This document shows, one piece after another, positions 30,591 through 33,310 of a stretch of DNA of 33,310 bases. This DNA comes from Streptomyces poriferorum (GTDB lineage Bacteria > Actinomycetota > Actinomycetes > Streptomycetales > Streptomycetaceae). The notes under the pieces were generated by a model. It was not told the origin of the DNA and did not search any database. It saw only the letters and a list, made by a program, of their open reading frames with translations. Both the position numbers and the translations under genes were made by a program. The stretch is taken from positions 1 to 33,310 of the forward strand of contig NZ_JAELVH010000021.1 in the NCBI RefSeq assembly GCF_019399235.1. Direction: 5' to 3'. How positions within the stretch are numbered: position 1 is the stretch's first letter; each line of letters starts with the position of its first letter.

Positions 30591-30633
30591 AGCGTGGTGA
30601 CGGGGTGACGGCACACTGCGCAGGAGGACGGCT

Positions 30634-31524
30634 GTGGACGGAAACGAGTTCCTGGCGGCACGCTTCGAGGAGGACCGGAACCGTCTCAAGGCTGTGGCCT
30701 ACCGGATGCTCGGCTCCGACAGCGAGGCGGAGGACGCTGTCCAGGAGGCCTGGATCCGTCTCGGCCGCTCCGACAGTGCGGCGATCGGCAACCTGGGCGG
30801 CTGGCTGACCACCGTGGTCGGCCGGGTCTGCCTGGACATCCTGCGCTCACGACGCACCCGCCGGGAGGAACCCCTGGAGACCGGCGAGCCGGATGCGCAC
30901 CGGCCCGGCCGGACCCTGGGGCCACAGCCGGGCGCAGACCCGGAGCAGCAGGCGCTGATGGCCGACTCGGTGGGCCTCGCGCTGCTCGTCGTGCTCGAGA
31001 CGCTGGACCCGGCCGAGCGCCTGGCCTTCGTGCTGCACGACATGTTCGCGGTGCCCTTCGACGAGATCGCCCGGATCGTGGACCGCAGCCCGGCCGCCGC
31101 CCGGCAGCTCGCCAGCCGGGCCCGCCGCCGGGTCCAGGGCGCCGACCCGGTTCCCGACCCGGACGCGGCCCGCCGGCGGGAGGTCGTCGACGCGTTCCTC
31201 GCCGCCGCCCGCAGCGGCGACTTCGACGCGCTCGTCGCCGTGCTCGACCCGGATGTCGTGGCCCGGTCCGAAGGAGCGGCCGGAGCCGCCTCGCTCGTGC
31301 GCGGGGCCGCGAACGTGGCCCGCCAGGCGATCATGTTCGCCCCGTACGGCCGGTCGGCGCGGTTCGCCCTGCTCGACGGCGCCCCGGCCGTCGTCTCGGA
31401 GGTGGAGGGGCGGCGCTTCTCGGTCATGCGGTTCACGATCGAACGCGGAAAGGTCGTCGAGCTGTTCGTGATCAACGACCCGGCGCAACTGCCCGGGCTC
31501 GACCTGATCCTCCTCGGCGACTGA
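30634..31524 (+). CDS. ECF41-like (SigJ-type) sigma factor with SnoaL-like tail
   Basis: A 296-residue sigma factor. Region 2 is at about 5-80 (FEEDRNRLKAVAYRMLGSDSEAEDAVQEAWIR, WLTTVVGRVCLDILRSRRTR), region 4 at about 120-175 (LDPAERLAFVLHDMFAVPFDEIARIVDRSPAAARQLASRARRRV), and an NTF2/SnoaL-like domain at about 185-290 that ends INDPAQLPGLDL in place of the strict NPDKL tail. In this group the C-terminal domain tunes sigma activity in place of an anti-sigma factor. The start is GTG 30634, with AGGAGG six bases upstream. The promoter at 30564 suggests self-activation. No obvious COE-type target gene is adjacent, so its regulon is probably elsewhere. Confidence 0.9.
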   Translation: MDGNEFLAARFEEDRNRLKAVAYRMLGSDSEAEDAVQEAWIRLGRSDSAAIGNLGGWLTTVVGRVCLDILRSRRTRREEPLETGEPDAHRPGRTLGPQPGADPEQQALMADSVGLALLVVLETLDPAERLAFVLHDMFAVPFDEIARIVDRSPAAARQLASRARRRVQGADPVPDPDAARRREVVDAFLAAARSGDFDALVAVLDPDVVARSEGAAGAASLVRGAANVARQAIMFAPYGRSARFALLDGAPAVVSEVEGRRFSVMRFTIERGKVVELFVINDPAQLPGLDLILLGD

Positions 31525-31544
31525 CGGAAGGGCGGCGGGGGCGG

Positions 31545-32069
31545 TCAGCCGGCCGTTCCCCGGCTGTCCGCCCACGCGGCCAGCGCGTCGAAGTCGGCCC
31601 GCTCCAGGCCGATCCGCGGATCCGTCGTCAGCAGCAGGCTCTCGCCGCCCGCACCCTGCCCGGCGACCCACGCCCGGTCCCGGTCGGTGATCTCGTCGTC
31701 GACCCATGCGAACGGCCGCCCGGCCGCGTACTCCACGACGTACTGCGTCTTCCAGTACGTCCCGGCAGGTGCGGCGCCGTGCATGTCCGGCCAGTCGATG
31801 TACGGCAGCCGGGGCAGCCCCAGACGCGGCCCGATCCACTCGTTCGCCTCGTCCTTCCAGGTGGTCGCCCAGATCAGCTCGTAGCGGCCGGCCAGCGCGA
31901 GCAGCTCCCCGCCGTGCTCCGGGTTGAGCAGAACGGGCAGGGCCACGCCCTCGGTCCACCCTGTCGGCCGCATGAGGTGCCTGGTGTATCCGTCCGGCGT
32001 GCGGCGGCGGGAGAGCGCTGCGTACGGATTGAGCGGACCGTCGATGTCGATCAGCAGCAGCGGCTTCAT
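31545..32069 (-). CDS. HAD-like hydrolase domain protein
   Basis: A 174-residue protein with a HAD-type first motif LLIDIDGPLNPY (DxDG form, Asp nucleophile and general acid), a WATTWKDEANEW segment (second motif, Thr) and FAWVDDEITDRDRAW (acidic fourth motif for Mg2+). It is probably a small phosphatase or nucleotidase. Many Streptomyces copies are annotated only as HAD domain-containing. ATG 32069 is chosen over a start 14 codons earlier because GGAGGA lies about 10 bases upstream and the conserved domain begins there. It converges with the second ECF gene and is divergent from the TetR gene. Confidence 0.8.
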   Translation of the reverse strand: MKPLLLIDIDGPLNPYAALSRRRTPDGYTRHLMRPTGWTEGVALPVLLNPEHGGELLALAGRYELIWATTWKDEANEWIGPRLGLPRLPYIDWPDMHGAAPAGTYWKTQYVVEYAAGRPFAWVDDEITDRDRAWVAGQGAGGESLLLTTDPRIGLERADFDALAAWADSRGTAG

Positions 32070-32117
32070 GCGGACATGGTCCTCCGCGCACGGCGAGCGG
32101 CGCGAGCCCATTTCCGG

Positions 32118-32155
32118 TGAGACATCAACGTCTCAAGTGGGTTAGTGTCGTCTCA
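32118..32155 (+). promoter_or_regulatory. TetR operator and leaderless promoter
   Basis: TGAGAC-N6-GTCTCA (32118-32135) is a perfect 6+6 palindrome upstream of TAGTGT (32143-32148), which is followed by six bases and the ATG at 32155. A third GTCTCA half site at 32150-32155 ends on the start codon A. The palindrome covers the -35 position. Autorepression by the TetR protein and release by a ligand is the likely control of the efflux pair. Confidence 0.6.
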
Positions 32156-32706
32156 TGACTCTTGATCGTGAGCAGGTGCTGCGCAGCGCCGCAGCCCTGC
32201 TGACCCGCAAATCGACGGCCACCATGGACGAGGTGGCCAAAGCCGCCGGCATCGGCCGCGCCACCCTGCACCGGCACTTCGCCGGACGGGACGCCCTGGT
32301 CAGGGCGTTGGAGGAGCTGGGGATCCAGGAGTTCGAAGCGGCCCTCGACACCGCGGTGCTGGACGAGGGGACCTCGCAGGAGGCGCTGCGCCGGTTCGTC
32401 GCCGCGATCGAGCCCAGCGCCGGGCTCCTCTCCTTCCTCGTGACCGAGAATCAGCTCTTCGAGGGCGACGGACAGAACGACGGCTGGGACCGGCTGGACG
32501 CCCGCGTTGCCGCGTTCTTCCGGCGCGGCCAGGAGCGCGGCGAGATCCGCATCGACCTGACCCCGGCCTGGCTGACCGAAGCGCTCTACGGGCTCATCAG
32601 CAGCGCGGCGTGGGCCGTTCAGGCGGGCCGGGTGGCCGGACAGGACTTCGCGTACATGATCGTCGAGTTGCTGCTCGGCGGCGCACGCCGGAGCGTGGAG
32701 CAATGA
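32155..32706 (+). CDS. TetR/AcrR-family repressor
   Basis: A 183-residue repressor. The N-terminal helix-turn-helix is at about 5-50 (VLRSAAALLTRKSTATMDEVAKAAGIGRATLHRHFAGRDALVRAL), followed by an all-helical ligand domain. It most likely controls the MFS exporter that starts inside its stop codon (ATGA, 32703-32706), with the drug or metabolite carried by that pump as inducer. The transcript appears leaderless, and a palindromic operator overlaps the promoter. Confidence 0.92.
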   Translation: MTLDREQVLRSAAALLTRKSTATMDEVAKAAGIGRATLHRHFAGRDALVRALEELGIQEFEAALDTAVLDEGTSQEALRRFVAAIEPSAGLLSFLVTENQLFEGDGQNDGWDRLDARVAAFFRRGQERGEIRIDLTPAWLTEALYGLISSAAWAVQAGRVAGQDFAYMIVELLLGGARRSVEQ

Positions 32707-33310
32707 GCAGCATGGAACAGCAACCGGAGCCCGCGCCCGAGCTGTACCGCCCCGGGCGGTGGATCGCGCTGTCCGTGCTCGTGCTCGCGGTGCTGCTGGT
32801 GGCCATCGACGCCACCGTGCTGGGCCTCGCGACCCCGTTCCTCAGCGAGGACCTCGAACCGACCGGCACCCAACTGCTCTGGATCGGCGACGTCTACTCC
32901 TTCGTCATCGCCGGGCTCCTGGTCTCGATGGGCAGCCTCGGTGACCGGATCGGCCGCAAGAAGCTGCTGCTGTGCGGTGCCACCGCCTTCGGCGCGGTCT
33001 CGGTGCTCAACGCGTACGCGAACACGCCCGAGATGATGATCCTGGCGCGGGCGCTGCTGGGCGTGGCGGGTGCCACCCTGATGCCGTCCACCCTCGCCCT
33101 GATCCGCAACCTCTTCCACGACGCCCGCGAGCGGAGCCTCGCCATCGGCATCTGGGGAGCGATGGCCTCGGCCGGTGCGGCGGTCGGGCCCGTCGTCGGC
33201 GGATTCCTCCTGGAACACTTCTGGTGGGGCTCGGTCTTCCTGATCAACGTGCCGGTCATGGCGGTACTCGTCGTGGTCGGCATCAAGATGATCCCCGAGT
33301 CGAAGAACCC
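32703..33310 (+). CDS. MFS drug/H+ antiporter (DHA2 type), 3' truncated
   Basis: The first 202 residues of a major-facilitator transporter. The window ends inside the gene. It begins MSSMEQQPEP, then helix 1 (LVLAVLLVAIDATVLGLATPFL, with the D-x-T motif of the 14-helix DHA2 family). The signature motif A is GSLGDRIGRKKLLL and motif C is GAMASAGAAVGPVVGG. These place it with multidrug pumps of the QacA/SmvA type. The ATG overlaps the tetR stop by 4 nt, so the two are translated from one mRNA and the TetR protein is the probable regulator. Confidence 0.93.
   Translation, partial: MSSMEQQPEPAPELYRPGRWIALSVLVLAVLLVAIDATVLGLATPFLSEDLEPTGTQLLWIGDVYSFVIAGLLVSMGSLGDRIGRKKLLLCGATAFGAVSVLNAYANTPEMMILARALLGVAGATLMPSTLALIRNLFHDARERSLAIGIWGAMASAGAAVGPVVGGFLLEHFWWGSVFLINVPVMAVLVVVGIKMIPESKN

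Overview
The window looks like a chromosomal segment of a Streptomyces species or a close relative. The DNA is very GC-rich, genes show strong G/C bias at third codon positions, starts are ATG or GTG, and a TAnnnT hexamer often lies 6-7 nt before a start codon (leaderless mRNA). The order argC-argJ-argB-argD-argR, then argH, then an aldo/keto reductase, resembles what I recall of the Streptomyces coelicolor chromosome. I see no rRNA, tRNA, CRISPR array, phage or intact insertion sequence. The only mobile-looking item is a 162-bp inverted-repeat element at 3889-4050.

Region 1 (1-9.7 kb) holds accessory and housekeeping genes: a truncated GHL10-type glycosyl hydrolase, a DUF1918 protein, a divergent EamA exporter / MocR-type regulator pair whose start codons overlap, the 162-bp element, a GNAT acetyltransferase, a histidine-phosphatase-fold protein without its catalytic histidines, a serine hydrolase, an MMPL/RND exporter, and a helix-turn-helix/Clp-N protein. 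The leaderless promoter of that last gene is covered by two perfect palindromes.

Region 2 (9.8-16.7 kb) holds a cyclophilin, a DinB/DUF664 protein, a divergent pair made of an HTH-less LysR-type sensor with a basic tail and a DUF5997 protein, then a resistance pair. The pair is an ABC-F ribosome-protection-type ATPase followed by a rifampicin monooxygenase (rox). The ABC-F gene has a WblC/WhiB7-like promoter, a four-codon leaderless leader peptide and competing hairpins. The rox gene is preceded by an inverted repeat that matches the rifamycin-associated element (RAE) as I remember it. A secreted lipase follows on the other strand.

Region 3 (16.8-30.5 kb) is the arginine region. argCJBDR is a tight operon with 4-nt overlaps between argC, argJ, argB and argD, and ARG boxes over its promoter. 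argH lies 6 kb away behind its own ARG-box promoter and an Arg-containing candidate leader ORF. Between them is an insert: a VOC protein, an ECF41-type sigma factor divergent from an FMN reductase and a tautomerase/SnoaL fusion, an L,D-transpeptidase, a PNPOx-family protein and a HEAT-like repeat protein. An aldo/keto reductase follows argH, with its start codon inside a 12-bp inverted repeat.

Region 4 (30.5-33.3 kb) has a second ECF41-like sigma factor with an apparently exact ECF41 promoter upstream, a HAD-like protein, and a TetR-MFS efflux pair cut by the window end. The most interesting parts are control elements: RAE-rox, the ABC-F leader, the Clp-N operator pair, the ECF41 promoters and the argH/AKR leaders. 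All calls come from reading the sequence and from memory of protein families. No database search was run.
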